DNA of 40,057 bases from Streptomyces sp. JJ36 (GCF_021696945.1 NZ_JACYHE010000054.1:1-40057); one strand, 5' to 3'. Counted from the first letter of the stretch, positions 23,010 through 32,071 are shown. The notes: generated by a model not told the origin, from the letters alone. Translations and numbers: made by a program.

Positions 23010-23240
23010 CGGTGGGTTCTCCTGGTTCTCGGGGGTGCGCGGGGCAGGCGCGGTGCTGAGGAGCTGCGGTTCTCGGGAGCCGCGGTGGCGGGCAGTGCGG
23101 CATGCGGGCCGTCGCGTCCGGAGACCCGCCGCGCCCGGAATCCGCCGCTGCGGAACCGTCGTACGGAAGGACGCCGCCGGGCGCGACGCCCGTTCCCGGT
23201 CCCGGGCGGGCCCGCCGCGCCCCGGCCGGTCCGGTGCGGC

Positions 23241-24104
23241 TCAGCCGGCGGTCGCGGCCTGGCGCTCCGCCGCCTCGACGACGTTCTGGAGCAGCAGCGC
23301 CCGGGTCATCGGCCCGACCCCGCCCGGGTTCGGCGAGATCCACCCGGCCGTCTCGGCGACGCCCGGGTGCACGTCCCCGACGATCTTGCCGTCCTCGTCC
23401 CGGCTCACCCCGACGTCCAGCACCGCCGCGCCGGGCTTCACGTCCTCCGGCTTCACCAGGTGCGGCACGCCCGCGGCCGCCACCACGATGTCGGCCTGCC
23501 GCAACAGCCCCGGCATGTCCCGGGTGCCGGTGTGACACTGGGTCACCGTGGCGTTCTCCGAGCGGCGGGTGAGCAGCAGCGGCAGCGACCGCCCCACGGT
23601 GATCCCGCGGCCGACCACCACCACATGGGCGCCCGCGATCTCCACGCCGTGGTGCCGCAGCAGCGTGATGATGCCGTTCGGGGTGCACGGCAGCGGCCCC
23701 GGCTCGTTCAGCACCAGCCGTCCCAGGCTAGTCGGGTGGAGCCCGTCGGCGTCCTTCTCCGGGTCCATGAGGGCGAGCACGCGGTTGGTGTCGATGCCGC
23801 GCGGCAGCGGGAGCTGGACGATGTAGCCGGTGCACGCCGGGTCGTCGTTCAGCTCGTGCACGGCCTGCTCGATCTCCTCCTGCGAGGCCGTGGCGGGCAA
23901 CTCGCGCTGGATGGAGGCGATGCCGACCTGCGCGCAGTCACGGTGCTTGCCCGCGACGTACTTCCGGCTGGCGACGTCGTCCCCGACGAGCAGCGTGCCG
24001 AGGCCGGGCGAGACGCCCTGCTCCCGGAGCGTGTCGACGCGGGCGGCGACATCCGACTTGATCGCGGCCGCGGTGGCCTTGCCATCGAGAATCTGGGCGG
24101 TCAT
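23241..24104 (-). CDS. folD: Methylenetetrahydrofolate dehydrogenase / methenyltetrahydrofolate cyclohydrolase
   Basis: Bifunctional one-carbon enzyme of 287 residues that interconverts 5,10-methylene-THF and 10-formyl-THF in the cytoplasm. It supplies formyl groups for purine synthesis; purN and purH lie 3 kb away. Catalytic Tyr49 and Lys53 are in SRKYVAGKHRD. VQLPLPRGID, the nucleotide-binding VVVGRGITVGRS and the C-terminal ISPNPGGVGPMT are all intact. GGGAGG upstream supports ATG 24104; an open frame extends 72 codons further up but has no conserved sequence. The DUF3017 gene follows. The GRGITVGRS form differs slightly from the GRSxxVGxP of E. coli, as is usual in actinobacteria. Confidence 0.96.
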   Translation of the reverse strand: MTAQILDGKATAAAIKSDVAARVDTLREQGVSPGLGTLLVGDDVASRKYVAGKHRDCAQVGIASIQRELPATASQEEIEQAVHELNDDPACTGYIVQLPLPRGIDTNRVLALMDPEKDADGLHPTSLGRLVLNEPGPLPCTPNGIITLLRHHGVEIAGAHVVVVGRGITVGRSLPLLLTRRSENATVTQCHTGTRDMPGLLRQADIVVAAAGVPHLVKPEDVKPGAAVLDVGVSRDEDGKIVGDVHPGVAETAGWISPNPGGVGPMTRALLLQNVVEAAERQAATAG

Positions 24105-24431
24105 GGCTCCATCCTCCCGGATGCGGACCGCCGGTCTCCAGTCAGGTGCGTCCCGAACCGGGCAAACCGGCACAGCACCGCCCGGGACGGCGTTGCGGAT
24201 TCGCCACAACCGAACGTCTGCGCTGGACACGATCACGGTGGGGCCACCACGATTGAGCACCGGCGCCACGGCCGCCGTGAGGAGTTCCTCCGGCGACGGC
24301 GCCCGCACCGGGGGAGGCACACGTGTGAACGGGGCACCAGACGCACCTCACGCAGCATCACTGCGGGGGCGGGCCCGCACTTCCCCGGCACGTCGGCCCC
24401 TGTCCCCCAGCTCCGCTCGGAGGTACCACTC
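24105..24431. other. Divergent gap between folD and the RDD gene
   Basis: The 327 bases contain no supportable gene. Short repeats (CCGG-GCAAA-CCGG near 24168 and CGCAG/CTGCG near 24351-24364) are seen, but no promoter hexamers or riboswitch-like sequence can be called with confidence for either divergent gene. Confidence 0.4.
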
Positions 24432-25091
24432 GTGAGCTACCCACCGCCGCCCGGCGGCCAGCCCCAGAACCCCTACGGCCAGCAGCCGCCCCAGCAGCCC
24501 TACGGCCAGCCGCAGCAGCCGTACGGGCAGCCGCAGCAGCCGGGCTACGGCTACCCGCAGCAGGGCGGCCAGCCCGGCCAGCCCGGTTACGGCTACCCGC
24601 AGCAGGGCCAGCCCGGCGTACCGCCGCAGGGCGGCCAGCCGTACGGCTACCCGCAGCAGCCGGGCTACGGCTACGGCCAGGGCGCCCCGGAGTACGCCAA
24701 CTGGCTCTACCGGGTGGGCGCGTTCCTGATCGACGGCCTCATCATCGGTGTGCCGTACGGCATCCTCGTGGGCATCGGCAGCGCGATGGGCGGCGGCACC
24801 GGCGGCGTCATCATGCTGCTCGGCGTGCTGGTCGGTATCGGCATCGGTCTGTGGCTGATCCACCAGGAGGGCACCACCGGCCAGTCGCCGGGCAAGAAGG
24901 CCGTCGGCACCCGGCTGCTGAAGGAGGAGACCGGGCAGCCGCTCGGCTTCGGCATGGCCTTCGTCCGCCGGCTCGCGCATATCCTCGACGGGCTGCCCTG
25001 CTACATCGGCTACCTGTGGCCGCTGTGGGACGAGAAGCGGCAGACCTTCGCCGACAAGGTCTGCGGCACCCTCGTCGTCAAGTCCGACTGA
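24432..25091 (+). CDS. RDD-family membrane protein with QPYG-rich N-terminal tail
   Basis: A 219-residue protein. Residues 1-85 are low complexity: repeated PYGQ, QQPG and GYGYPQ units that should be disordered and cytoplasmic. Residues 90-215 form an RDD domain: EYANWLYRVGAFLIDGLIIG begins the first span with the conserved Arg and Asp, a Gly-rich second span follows, and WDEKRQTFADKVCGTLVV is the typical RDD ending. Function is unknown; RDD proteins are suspected membrane transporters or scaffolds. Start is the GTG at 24432, with GGAGG eight bases upstream. It is convergent with purH, from which a strong hairpin separates it. Confidence 0.88.
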   Translation: MSYPPPPGGQPQNPYGQQPPQQPYGQPQQPYGQPQQPGYGYPQQGGQPGQPGYGYPQQGQPGVPPQGGQPYGYPQQPGYGYGQGAPEYANWLYRVGAFLIDGLIIGVPYGILVGIGSAMGGGTGGVIMLLGVLVGIGIGLWLIHQEGTTGQSPGKKAVGTRLLKEETGQPLGFGMAFVRRLAHILDGLPCYIGYLWPLWDEKRQTFADKVCGTLVVKSD

Positions 25092-25117
25092 CCGCCGCAG
25101 CGCACCCGGCCCAAGAC

Positions 25118-25156
25118 CCGGGGCCGCAGCACGCCGTACGCGTGGTGCGGCCCCGG
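25118..25156. terminator. Bidirectional terminator between the RDD gene and purH
   Basis: CCGGGGCCGCA (25118-25128) pairs with TGCGGCCCCGG (25146-25156), and an inner CACGC/GCGTG stem extends it inside the loop. It lies between two convergent stops. Confidence 0.7.
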
Positions 25157-25179
25157 AACGCGGAGAGAGCCCGGCGGGC

Positions 25180-26808
25180 TCAGTGGAAGAAGTGGCGCGT
25201 GCCCGTGAGGTACAGCGTGACGCCGGCCGCCCGCGCGGCCTCCGTCACCGCCTCGTCCCGCACCGAGCCGCCCGGCTGCACCACCGCACGCACGCCCGCC
25301 CCGGTGAGGACCTCCAGCCCGTCGGGGAAGGGGAAGAACGCGTCCGAGGCCGCATAGGCGCCCGCCGCCCGCTCCTCGCCCGCCCGTTGCACCGCGAGCC
25401 GTGCCGAGTCGACCCGGTTCACCTGCCCCATGCCGACGCCGACCGTGGCGCCGTTCTTGGCCAGCAGGATCGCGTTGGACTTCACCGCCCGGCAGGCGCG
25501 CCAGGCGAAGGCCAGCTCCTCGAGCTCCGGGCCGGCCAGCGGTTCGCCGGCCGCCAGGCTCCAGTGCGCCGGGTCGTCCCCCTCCGCCTGCAGCCGGTCC
25601 GCGACCTGGAGCAGCACACCGCCGTCGACCGGCTTGGCCTCGACCGCCGTCGCCGGCGGCTCCGGGCAGCGCAGCACCCGGATGTTCTTCTTGCGGGCCA
25701 GCACCTCGACCGCGCCGTCCTCGTACTCCGGGGCGATGATCACCTCGGTGAAGATCTCCGCCACCTGCTCCGCCATGGCCACGCTCACCGGGCGGTTCAC
25801 CGCGATCACACCGCCGTACGCGGAGAGCGGGTCGCAGGCGTGCGCCTTGCGGTGCGCCTGCGCGACGTCCGTACCGACCGCGATGCCGCAGGGGTTGGCG
25901 TGCTTGATCACCGCGACGCAGGGCTGGTCGTGGTCGTAGGCGGCACGGCGGGCGGCCTCGGTGTCCGTGTAGTTGTTGTAGGACATCTCCTTGCCGTGCA
26001 GCTGCTCCGCCCGGGCCAGGCCCCCGCCGCCGGAGGCGTAGAGGGCGGCGGGCTGGTGCGGGTTCTCGCCGTAGCGCAGGGTGCGGACCCGCTCGTACGT
26101 GCTGCCCAGGAAGCCCGGGAAGTCCGGCGTCCCGGAGACGCCGGGCGCGGCGGTGTCCGGCTCCTCACCCGTGTCCGTCCCCTCGCCGGTGCCGGCGTAG
26201 CCGGAGGCGAACCAGGTGGCGACCGCCACGTCGTACTCCGCCGTGTGCCGGAAGGCCTCGGCGGCCAGCCGCTTGCGGTCCGCCAGCCCGAACCCGCCGT
26301 CCCGGGCGGCCGCCAGCACGTCCGGGTAGCGGTCCGGATTGACCACCACGGCGACGGAGGGGTGGTTCTTGGCGGCGGCACGGACCATCGAGGGGCCCCC
26401 GATGTCGATCTGCTCCACGCAGGCGTCGGGCGAGGCACCCGAGGCGACGGTCTCCCGGAAGGGGTAGAGGTTCACCACGACCAGCTCGAACGGCCGTACG
26501 TCCAGCTCGGCGAGCTGCTTCCGGTGGTCGGCGAGCCGCTGGTCCGCCAGGATGCCGGCGTGCACCCGCGGGTGCAGCGTCTTGACCCGGCCGTCGAGGC
26601 ACTCCGGGAAACCGGTCAGCTCCTCCACACCGGTCACCGGGACCCCGGCGTCCGCGATCCGCCGCGCCGTCGACCCGGTGGAGACCAGCTCCACGCCCGC
26701 CTCGTGCAGCCCGCGGGCCAGCTCCTCCAGGCCCGTCTTGTCGTAGACGCTGACCAGTGCGCGGCGGATCGGCCGCTTCTCGCTGTATCCGGTGTCGGTG
26801 GCGGTCAC
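25180..26808 (-). CDS. purH: Bifunctional AICAR transformylase / IMP cyclohydrolase
   Basis: Catalyses the last two steps of purine synthesis, AICAR to formyl-AICAR to IMP. It has 542 residues. The N-terminal IMP cyclohydrolase half holds VSVYDKTGLEELARGL, STGSTARRI and ELTGFPECLDGRVKTLHP. The C-terminal transformylase half holds RYGENPHQPAALY, SYNNYTDTEAARR, the catalytic Lys-His in VIKHANPCGIA and NAILLAKNGATVG. A 30-residue acidic/Gly linker near 205-235 joins the halves and is longer than in most bacteria. It starts at GTG 26808, which overlaps the purN stop by four bases (GTGA), so translation is coupled. Confidence 0.97.
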   Translation of the reverse strand: MTATDTGYSEKRPIRRALVSVYDKTGLEELARGLHEAGVELVSTGSTARRIADAGVPVTGVEELTGFPECLDGRVKTLHPRVHAGILADQRLADHRKQLAELDVRPFELVVVNLYPFRETVASGASPDACVEQIDIGGPSMVRAAAKNHPSVAVVVNPDRYPDVLAAARDGGFGLADRKRLAAEAFRHTAEYDVAVATWFASGYAGTGEGTDTGEEPDTAAPGVSGTPDFPGFLGSTYERVRTLRYGENPHQPAALYASGGGGLARAEQLHGKEMSYNNYTDTEAARRAAYDHDQPCVAVIKHANPCGIAVGTDVAQAHRKAHACDPLSAYGGVIAVNRPVSVAMAEQVAEIFTEVIIAPEYEDGAVEVLARKKNIRVLRCPEPPATAVEAKPVDGGVLLQVADRLQAEGDDPAHWSLAAGEPLAGPELEELAFAWRACRAVKSNAILLAKNGATVGVGMGQVNRVDSARLAVQRAGEERAAGAYAASDAFFPFPDGLEVLTGAGVRAVVQPGGSVRDEAVTEAARAAGVTLYLTGTRHFFH

Positions 26809-27446
26809 GGGATCAGTACCTTTCGTCCCTCAATGCGGTAGCCGTCACGGGCCAGGCGCCCGACGACCTCGACGAGCAGCCGTCGCTCGACTTCCTTGAT
26901 CCGCTCGTGCAGAGCGGCTCCTCCGTCCGCGTGGTCCTCGTCCCGGACCTCGACCACGCCCTGGGCGATGATCGGGCCGGTGTCGACGCCGTCGTCGACG
27001 AAGTGGACGGTGCATCCGGTGACCTTCACGCCGTACGCGAGCGCGTCGCGCACACCGTGCGCACCGGGGAAGCTCGGCAGCAGCGCGGGGTGGGTGTTGA
27101 CGAACCGCCCCCCGAAGCGTGCCAGGAACTCCTCCCCCACGATCTTCATGAACCCCGCCGAGACCACCAGGTCCGGCGCGTGGGCCGCGGTCGCCTCGGT
27201 CAGCGCCCGGTCCCACGCCGCCCGGTCCGGGTGATCCCCGAGCCGGACCACGAACGTGGGCAGGCCCGCCCGCTCCGCCCGCTCCAGCCCGGCGATGCCG
27301 CTCCGGTCGGCGCCGACGGCCACGATCTCGGCGCCGTACCCGTCCGGGCCCTCCGCCGCGACGGCGTCCAGCAGGGCCTGGAGGTTGGTGCCCGAACCGG
27401 AGACGAGCACGACGAGACGGGCGGGGCGGTTGCGGGGCGCGGCCAC
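26805..27446 (-). CDS. purN: Phosphoribosylglycinamide formyltransferase
   Basis: GAR transformylase, third step of purine synthesis; it uses 10-formyl-THF. It has 213 residues, normal length. The N-terminal LVVLVSGSGTNLQALLDA binds the phosphate. The catalytic set is NTHPALLPSFPGAHG (Asn, His) and the later Asp in GVDTGPII. It starts at GTG 27446 with AGGAG unusually far upstream (about 15 bases). It is the first gene of a two-gene purNH operon with a 4-bp overlap. The upstream leader carries a 9-bp inverted repeat that may regulate it. Confidence 0.96.
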   Translation of the reverse strand: MAAPRNRPARLVVLVSGSGTNLQALLDAVAAEGPDGYGAEIVAVGADRSGIAGLERAERAGLPTFVVRLGDHPDRAAWDRALTEATAAHAPDLVVSAGFMKIVGEEFLARFGGRFVNTHPALLPSFPGAHGVRDALAYGVKVTGCTVHFVDDGVDTGPIIAQGVVEVRDEDHADGGAALHERIKEVERRLLVEVVGRLARDGYRIEGRKVLIP

Positions 27447-27752
27447 GACGGGGCTCTTTCTCTCCTGCGAGCGGATTCGTGTGGTCGTACAAGTTCGTAG
27501 AGCGGAGGATTCCGGGGAACTCTACGAAGCGGCCGACCGTCGGCCACGATACCGGCACCTGACCGGACGCCCCCGGCCGGGCGAGCGGGACCGCCCGGCG
27601 CCCCTCCCCGTGGAGGTGGTCGGGTGCCGGGAGGACCGGCCGGACAGGTAGCGTCGGGCACACAGGGGCGTGTCCGACGCGACGACTCGGCGACGCAGGA
27701 AGAGCAGACGCGGGAAGAGCCACGGGAAGAGCTAGGGGAAGAAACACACCAC
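27447..27752. promoter_or_regulatory. Divergent promoter region of purNH and the 27753 gene, with a leader inverted repeat
   Basis: This 306-base gap has no gene. For purN: a -10-like TATCGT (minus, 27546-27551). Downstream of it, in the leader, TTCGTAGAG (27494-27502) and CTCTACGAA (27520-27528) form a perfect 9-bp inverted repeat, either an operator or an RNA hairpin. For the plus-strand gene: a -10 TAGCGT at 27649-27654, about 100 bases before its ATG. No good -35 is seen for either. Confidence 0.4.
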
Positions 27753-28847
27753 ATGACCGAGCGACGCCGCCACCAGGCGGCCCATGCCGATCCTCCCCAC
27801 GAGCCCGAGGAGCACCGTGGGCCCGGCACGCCCCCGGAGACCGGACCGGAGCCGCAGGACCGGGAGGCCCCCGCGGACCGCGGCGGTGACGGCGGTGACG
27901 GCGGAGAGGCCCCGGAGGACCGCGGAGCACCGGACGGGCGCCAAGCGCGGGGCGACCGCGAGGCGCCGGAGGACCGCGAGGCCCGGGGGTGGCGCGACCG
28001 GCGGAGCCGCGACGCGGGAGCCACGCGGGAGGACAACCCCTTCGCCCCACCGCCCGAGGGCACGCCCGACCGGCCCTGGCAGCCGCGGCGTCCCGGAGCG
28101 GAGCAGGACGACACCACCGGGACGGGCGGCACCGGCGACGGCCGCGGCGAGGACGGCGACGACCGCGGCGACGCCCCGGAACAGGGACGTCCCTCCCGCT
28201 GGGGCAGCCAGTGGAGCCCCCGCCAGCCCGGCCGGCAGAGCGGCGGCTTCGGCGGACCGCCCACCGGACCGGACCGCGGCAACGGTGAGGGCAACGGCTT
28301 CGGCCGCGGCGGCCGCCGCGGCCTGCGATGGGACCCCACCGACCCGCTCCAGCGACACGCACGCTACGCACTGCACGCCGGCATCTGGGGCCTCTTCTTC
28401 GCCCTCTTCGGCATCATGGAACTGGCCCTGCTGCTGGGTGCCCTCTCGCTCTACTGGGGCATCAACGCGCTGCGCGGCAAGCCCCGCCAGGGCACGGGCG
28501 GTGCGGGCGGCTCCGGAAACAGGGGGGACGCCGGGGCGACGGCCGAGGACGTGGCCGGCACCGACCGTGCCTCCGCACCGGACACCGGCCGTACGGGGCG
28601 CGGCGGGCCGCCGGTGCCGGTCGCCGTCACGCCCGCGCAGGCCGCCAAGGCGAAGACCTCGGCCGCGATCAGCGGCCTGGTCGCGGCCGGACTGACACTG
28701 GCCATCGTGGCGGGCACGTTCACGCTCCAGATGGTCTACCAGGAGTACTACACCTGCCGCCAGGACGCGCTGACCACGGCCTCCCGGGAGGAGTGCAAGG
28801 ACCTGCTCCCGGAGAACCTCCGCCCCTTCCTCGAGAACCAGGGCTGA
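27753..28847 (+). CDS. Membrane protein with long disordered Asp/Arg/Gly-rich N-terminus, function unknown
   Basis: A 364-residue protein I do not recognise beyond being a streptomycete integral membrane protein of the purN neighbourhood. Residues 1-200 are low complexity with repeated APEDREA- and GDRE-like units and then Pro/Gly stretches. About 205-240 are two close spans (HAGIWGLFFALFGIMELALLL, then a second with LYWGINALRG). After an Ala/Gly/Thr linker a third span lies near 305-328, and the C-terminus (YYTCRQDALTTASREECKDL) has two Cys that could form a disulfide outside. The ATG at 27753 is preferred; the open frame extends upstream to 27624 without conserved sequence, and the ribosome site is weak. 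It is divergent from purN and convergent with perM. Confidence 0.75.
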   Translation: MTERRRHQAAHADPPHEPEEHRGPGTPPETGPEPQDREAPADRGGDGGDGGEAPEDRGAPDGRQARGDREAPEDREARGWRDRRSRDAGATREDNPFAPPPEGTPDRPWQPRRPGAEQDDTTGTGGTGDGRGEDGDDRGDAPEQGRPSRWGSQWSPRQPGRQSGGFGGPPTGPDRGNGEGNGFGRGGRRGLRWDPTDPLQRHARYALHAGIWGLFFALFGIMELALLLGALSLYWGINALRGKPRQGTGGAGGSGNRGDAGATAEDVAGTDRASAPDTGRTGRGGPPVPVAVTPAQAAKAKTSAAISGLVAAGLTLAIVAGTFTLQMVYQEYYTCRQDALTTASREECKDLLPENLRPFLENQG

Positions 28848-28851
28848 GCCC

Positions 28852-28870
28852 GCCCGGCCCGGGGCCGGGC
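28852..28870. terminator. Short GC hairpin between convergent genes
   Basis: GCCCGGCCC (28852-28860) and GGGCCGGGC (28862-28870) form a palindrome five bases after the stop of the 27753 gene. The stem is tight and has no U-run; this is a modest terminator candidate. Confidence 0.4.
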
Positions 28871-28986
28871 CGTGACCGCAACCACCCACCGGCCCGCAGT
28901 CGCGACCCCGCGGAGCACCGGCTCCGCTGCGTGGGCGCTCGCCCCACCGCCCTCGCTCCACGCCGGCCTCCCTGAAGTGTGGGGCG

Positions 28987-30687
28987 TCAGTCGCGGCGTC
29001 GGGGCGGGAAGTCCGGGACGAGGCCGCCGGAGGCCTCCTTCAGGGCCGCCCAGCGGGTGCGGCGCGCCGCGGTGCTGTGCCAGTCGTCCTGCTGCTCCGC
29101 CCTGCGCGCCCGGCCCCCGGCACCCTGCGGGGCCGGAGCCGCTCCGGCCCGGCGGGGCCTGCGCCACCCAGACCGCGAACCGGCTCCCGTGCCCGCATCC
29201 GCGTGCGCACCGCCCGGCCCCCGGCCGCCCGTTGCCACACCGCCCCGCCCCGCACCGCCCCGCCCCGCACCGCTCGGCCCCGCGCCGGCCGGTTCCGCAC
29301 GCGGCCCCACCCCGCCCGGCGGAGCACCGCCCCGGCCCACGCCCGCACCCACCGGCGTCGCTCCGCGCCGCGGTCGCAGGCGCCAGGCGCGGATCGCGAG
29401 GGCGGTGGGCACCCCGACCCCTGCCGCCCAAGCCAGCGTCGCCGGGGCGACGAGCCACCAGACCGGCCCGAAGTGGGCCAGTTGCCCGTTGCCGAGGGCG
29501 CCGCCCGCGAGCAGTGCGAGCAGCGCCATCACCAGCGCGCAGCCCACCGCGGCCAGCCCGGCCAGGGCCGCCGTGACCCGCGGGGTCAGGGCGCTGTCCC
29601 GCGCCCCGCGGAGCGGTACCGCCGCCTGCGCCGCGCTGCGTCCCATCGCGACCGCGGCCACGAGCGGCACGGCGGCGGCGGACCAGGTCAGCGGCGAACC
29701 GGGCCCCTCGCCGGGCAGCGCGGCGAGCAGCGGGAAGTGCGGCAGCCGGGGCATCCCGCCGGCGCCGAGCGGCGCCACCACGCTGCCCGCGCCGAGCGTG
29801 AACCCGGGCCCCAGGCCGTAGGCGGCGGCCCACACGGCGGCGTTCGGGGCCAGGGCCAGGGTGAGCAGCAGCACCGCGAGCGCCCCGGACCAGGAGCCGG
29901 TGAGGCCGCCGAGGGCCTCGTGCACGGCCTCGGTGTGCCAGGCGAGCCCGGCGAGCAGCAGCACTGCGCCGCCGCTGACCAGCAGCAGCACCCCGGTGAC
30001 GGTGGTACGCAGCACCGCCACCGCCTGGGGCGCGGCCGTCAGCACGCGCAGGGTGCCGTACCGGCGCGCGCCGGCGCCGCGGCGTTCCGCGAAGGCGCCG
30101 CGCACGGGCCGGACGACGGCCGGGAGGGCGGGCGCGGGACGGCCGAGCGCGGCCCACGCGGCGAGCCCGGTGACGCCGACCGTGACCAGCGGCAGGCGCA
30201 CCCCGGCGCTGAGCAGGTCCACGCGGACCGGGCCGTCCGTGGCGTACCAGACGGCGACCGCGCCGACCAGCAGATACCCGGTGGAGACCCAGGCGGCCGC
30301 ACGTACCGCCTCCGCCCGGGCCGGGGCGAAGGCTTCGGCGAGCGCGCCCCGGGTGGCCCGCCACAGCAACCAGGCGGGCAGCAGGGTGAGCAGCAGCGGA
30401 GTGAGCTCGACGGGCACCGACGCGCCGCCACCGGAGCCGGTGCGCACCAGGCCGGCGCCGTGGGCCAGGAGCCAGAGGTCGACGGCGATGTGCAGGGCGC
30501 CGTGCGGGCCGCTGTCGGGGTAGGGGGAGGAGATCCACAGCACGACGACGAGCACGGTGAGCGCACCGAGACCCAGACCGGCGGCGACGGCGCCGCCGAG
30601 GAGCCGCACGGCGGCGGCCGAGCCGCGGCGTGGGACGGCTGGGCCGTCCGGGTGGAGCACGGGAGGGGCTTCGGTCAGTGGACGCAC
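28987..30687 (-). CDS. perM: DUF6350-family cell-division membrane protein PerM
   Basis: A 566-residue polytopic protein of the DUF6350 family. The mycobacterial member PerM (Rv0955) is reported to act in cell division and persistence. Here there are about nine to ten hydrophobic segments between residues 25 and 440, including LLGGAVAAGLGLGALTVLVV, VPVELTPLLLTLLPAWLL and GALAVLLLTLALAPNAAVWA. Residues from about 445 are a Gly/Ala/Arg-rich disordered tail ending WAALKEASGGLVPDFPPRR. The gene order sucCD-perM-purNH matches mycobacteria, which supports the name. It starts at GTG 30687; a -10-like CAGCAT six bases upstream suggests a leaderless message, and there is no ribosome site. The GPxGAG-type tail varies greatly and may not be conserved. 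Confidence 0.85.
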   Translation of the reverse strand: MRPLTEAPPVLHPDGPAVPRRGSAAAVRLLGGAVAAGLGLGALTVLVVVLWISSPYPDSGPHGALHIAVDLWLLAHGAGLVRTGSGGGASVPVELTPLLLTLLPAWLLWRATRGALAEAFAPARAEAVRAAAWVSTGYLLVGAVAVWYATDGPVRVDLLSAGVRLPLVTVGVTGLAAWAALGRPAPALPAVVRPVRGAFAERRGAGARRYGTLRVLTAAPQAVAVLRTTVTGVLLLVSGGAVLLLAGLAWHTEAVHEALGGLTGSWSGALAVLLLTLALAPNAAVWAAAYGLGPGFTLGAGSVVAPLGAGGMPRLPHFPLLAALPGEGPGSPLTWSAAAVPLVAAVAMGRSAAQAAVPLRGARDSALTPRVTAALAGLAAVGCALVMALLALLAGGALGNGQLAHFGPVWWLVAPATLAWAAGVGVPTALAIRAWRLRPRRGATPVGAGVGRGGAPPGGVGPRAEPAGAGPSGAGRGGAGRGGVATGGRGPGGAHADAGTGAGSRSGWRRPRRAGAAPAPQGAGGRARRAEQQDDWHSTAARRTRWAALKEASGGLVPDFPPRRRD

Positions 30688-30829
30688 GGCGTCATGCTGC
30701 CAATGTGTCCCGCTGTGTGGTGGTACGTGCCACATATCGCCGTGTCGTTCGATGGAACGCTTTGCGTCTTTTCACACAATTCCGGGAGGAGGCCGGAGCA
30801 CGCGCCAACCCTCGTGGGAAGAGGCAGGC

Positions 30830-32071
30830 ATGACGGCACGACAGGAGCACGGGACGCCGAGGACGCACCCGCGGAGCAACGGAGGAGCGCGGCCCCAAGC
30901 CGGCGCGGGCGCAGGACCGCGGGCCGGCGGTGGCTCGAAGCCGCGGACCGGCGACAGCGCACGCTCACGGACCGGCAGCACCGCACGACCGCGGAGCCAC
31001 GGCAGGGCAGAACCGCAGGCCGGCGGTGGCGGGCGGCCGCGGGGCGGGAGCGCCGCGAGCCCACGGCCCGGCTCCCCCGAGGAGGCCTTCGACCTGCTGC
31101 ACGCGCACTGCGCCCGGGCCCTCACCCGTCAGGCCTACCTCCTCTGCGGCCACCGGCGTCTCGCCGAGCGGGCCGTGGTGCGCGCCTTCCACCTTGCCTG
31201 GCACCACTGGCCGGCGGTCGCCGTGGACCGGGATCCCGTCGGCTGGGTGCGGGCCGCCGTCCACGACCAGGCCCTCTCCCCCTGGCTCCGGTTCCCCCCG
31301 GGCCGGCGCCGCAGGGCGCAGGCGCACGCCGGTCCGCCGTGCGACCGGATGCTGCAAGAGGCGCTGCTGGCCCTGCCCGCCCCCGCCCGGCGGGCCGTGC
31401 TGCTGCACGACGGGCTCGGCGTGTCCCTCGCCGCCACGGCCGCCGAGACGGAGGCCAGCACGGCCGCCACCGTCCGGCGCGTCGAGCATGCCCGGGAGGC
31501 ACTCGGCGCGGGCGTGCCGGAACTCGCCGGAGCCGCACCGCACGCCCGTCCGGCGCTGCTGGCGGCACGGCTGCGGGAGCTGGGCGCCGCCCACCCCGTC
31601 CGGACCGCACCCGCCCCGCGGCTGCGTGCCGGTGCCGAGTGGACTGCGCGGCGCTGGACGCGGACGGCCTGTGCGCTGACGGCCGCGCTGGCGACGGCGG
31701 CCGGCAGCGCCGTCCTCCTGGACGCCGGCGCGGGCGACGCCGCGGGACCGGGCGGCGCGGGCAGGGGCGCTGCGGTGGCGCTGGGGCGGACACCGGGGCT
31801 GCCGGGCGTCCGGGAGGACGGGGAACCGTACGCGCCGCACCTCCGCTCCGCCAACCGCCGGGTGCGGATGAGCGCCGAGGACACCGGAACGGAACGGCCC
31901 CTGCCGGGCGCGGCGGGGCTGCTCTCCGGGACAGGTGCCGGCCCCTCACCGGCGCCGTCGCCGCCCCCGCACACACCGGCGCCGTCCCCGCCGCCGTGGG
32001 CGGGGGCGCTGCCGGAGGGGCCGGACGGGTATCCGCCCTCACCCCTCCCGCCGCCGTACGTGTCCCCGTAG
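30830..32071 (+). CDS. Sigma-factor-like HTH protein with C-terminal membrane anchor
   Basis: A 413-residue protein in four parts. Residues 1-80 are disordered and Arg/Gly/Thr-rich, with repeated ARPRxG-like units. Residues 82-150 resemble ECF sigma region 2 (AFDLLHAHCARALTRQAYLL... AVVRAFHLAWHHW... VGWVRAAVHD). Residues 172-225 resemble region 4 with an HTH (LALPAPARRAVLLHDGLGVS... STAATVRRVEHAREAL). Residues about 279-297 form a membrane span, and the rest is a Pro-rich, probably external tail. The RNA-polymerase-binding parts look degenerate, so real sigma activity is uncertain. The ATG at 30830 has GAGG five bases upstream. It is divergent from perM and convergent with sucD. Promoter specificity and targets are unknown. 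Confidence 0.8.
   Translation: MTARQEHGTPRTHPRSNGGARPQAGAGAGPRAGGGSKPRTGDSARSRTGSTARPRSHGRAEPQAGGGGRPRGGSAASPRPGSPEEAFDLLHAHCARALTRQAYLLCGHRRLAERAVVRAFHLAWHHWPAVAVDRDPVGWVRAAVHDQALSPWLRFPPGRRRRAQAHAGPPCDRMLQEALLALPAPARRAVLLHDGLGVSLAATAAETEASTAATVRRVEHAREALGAGVPELAGAAPHARPALLAARLRELGAAHPVRTAPAPRLRAGAEWTARRWTRTACALTAALATAAGSAVLLDAGAGDAAGPGGAGRGAAVALGRTPGLPGVREDGEPYAPHLRSANRRVRMSAEDTGTERPLPGAAGLLSGTGAGPSPAPSPPPHTPAPSPPPWAGALPEGPDGYPPSPLPPPYVSP

Noticed and set aside
24432..24690. Short tandem repeats at the start of the RDD gene as a CRISPR or VNTR array
   Set aside because: The repeats are imperfect, in frame and code for QPYG-type peptide repeats, so they belong to the protein's disordered tail.
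27447..27600. A ZTP riboswitch before purN
   Set aside because: The conserved pfl-motif core sequences were not found in the leader; only the 9-bp inverted repeat is present.
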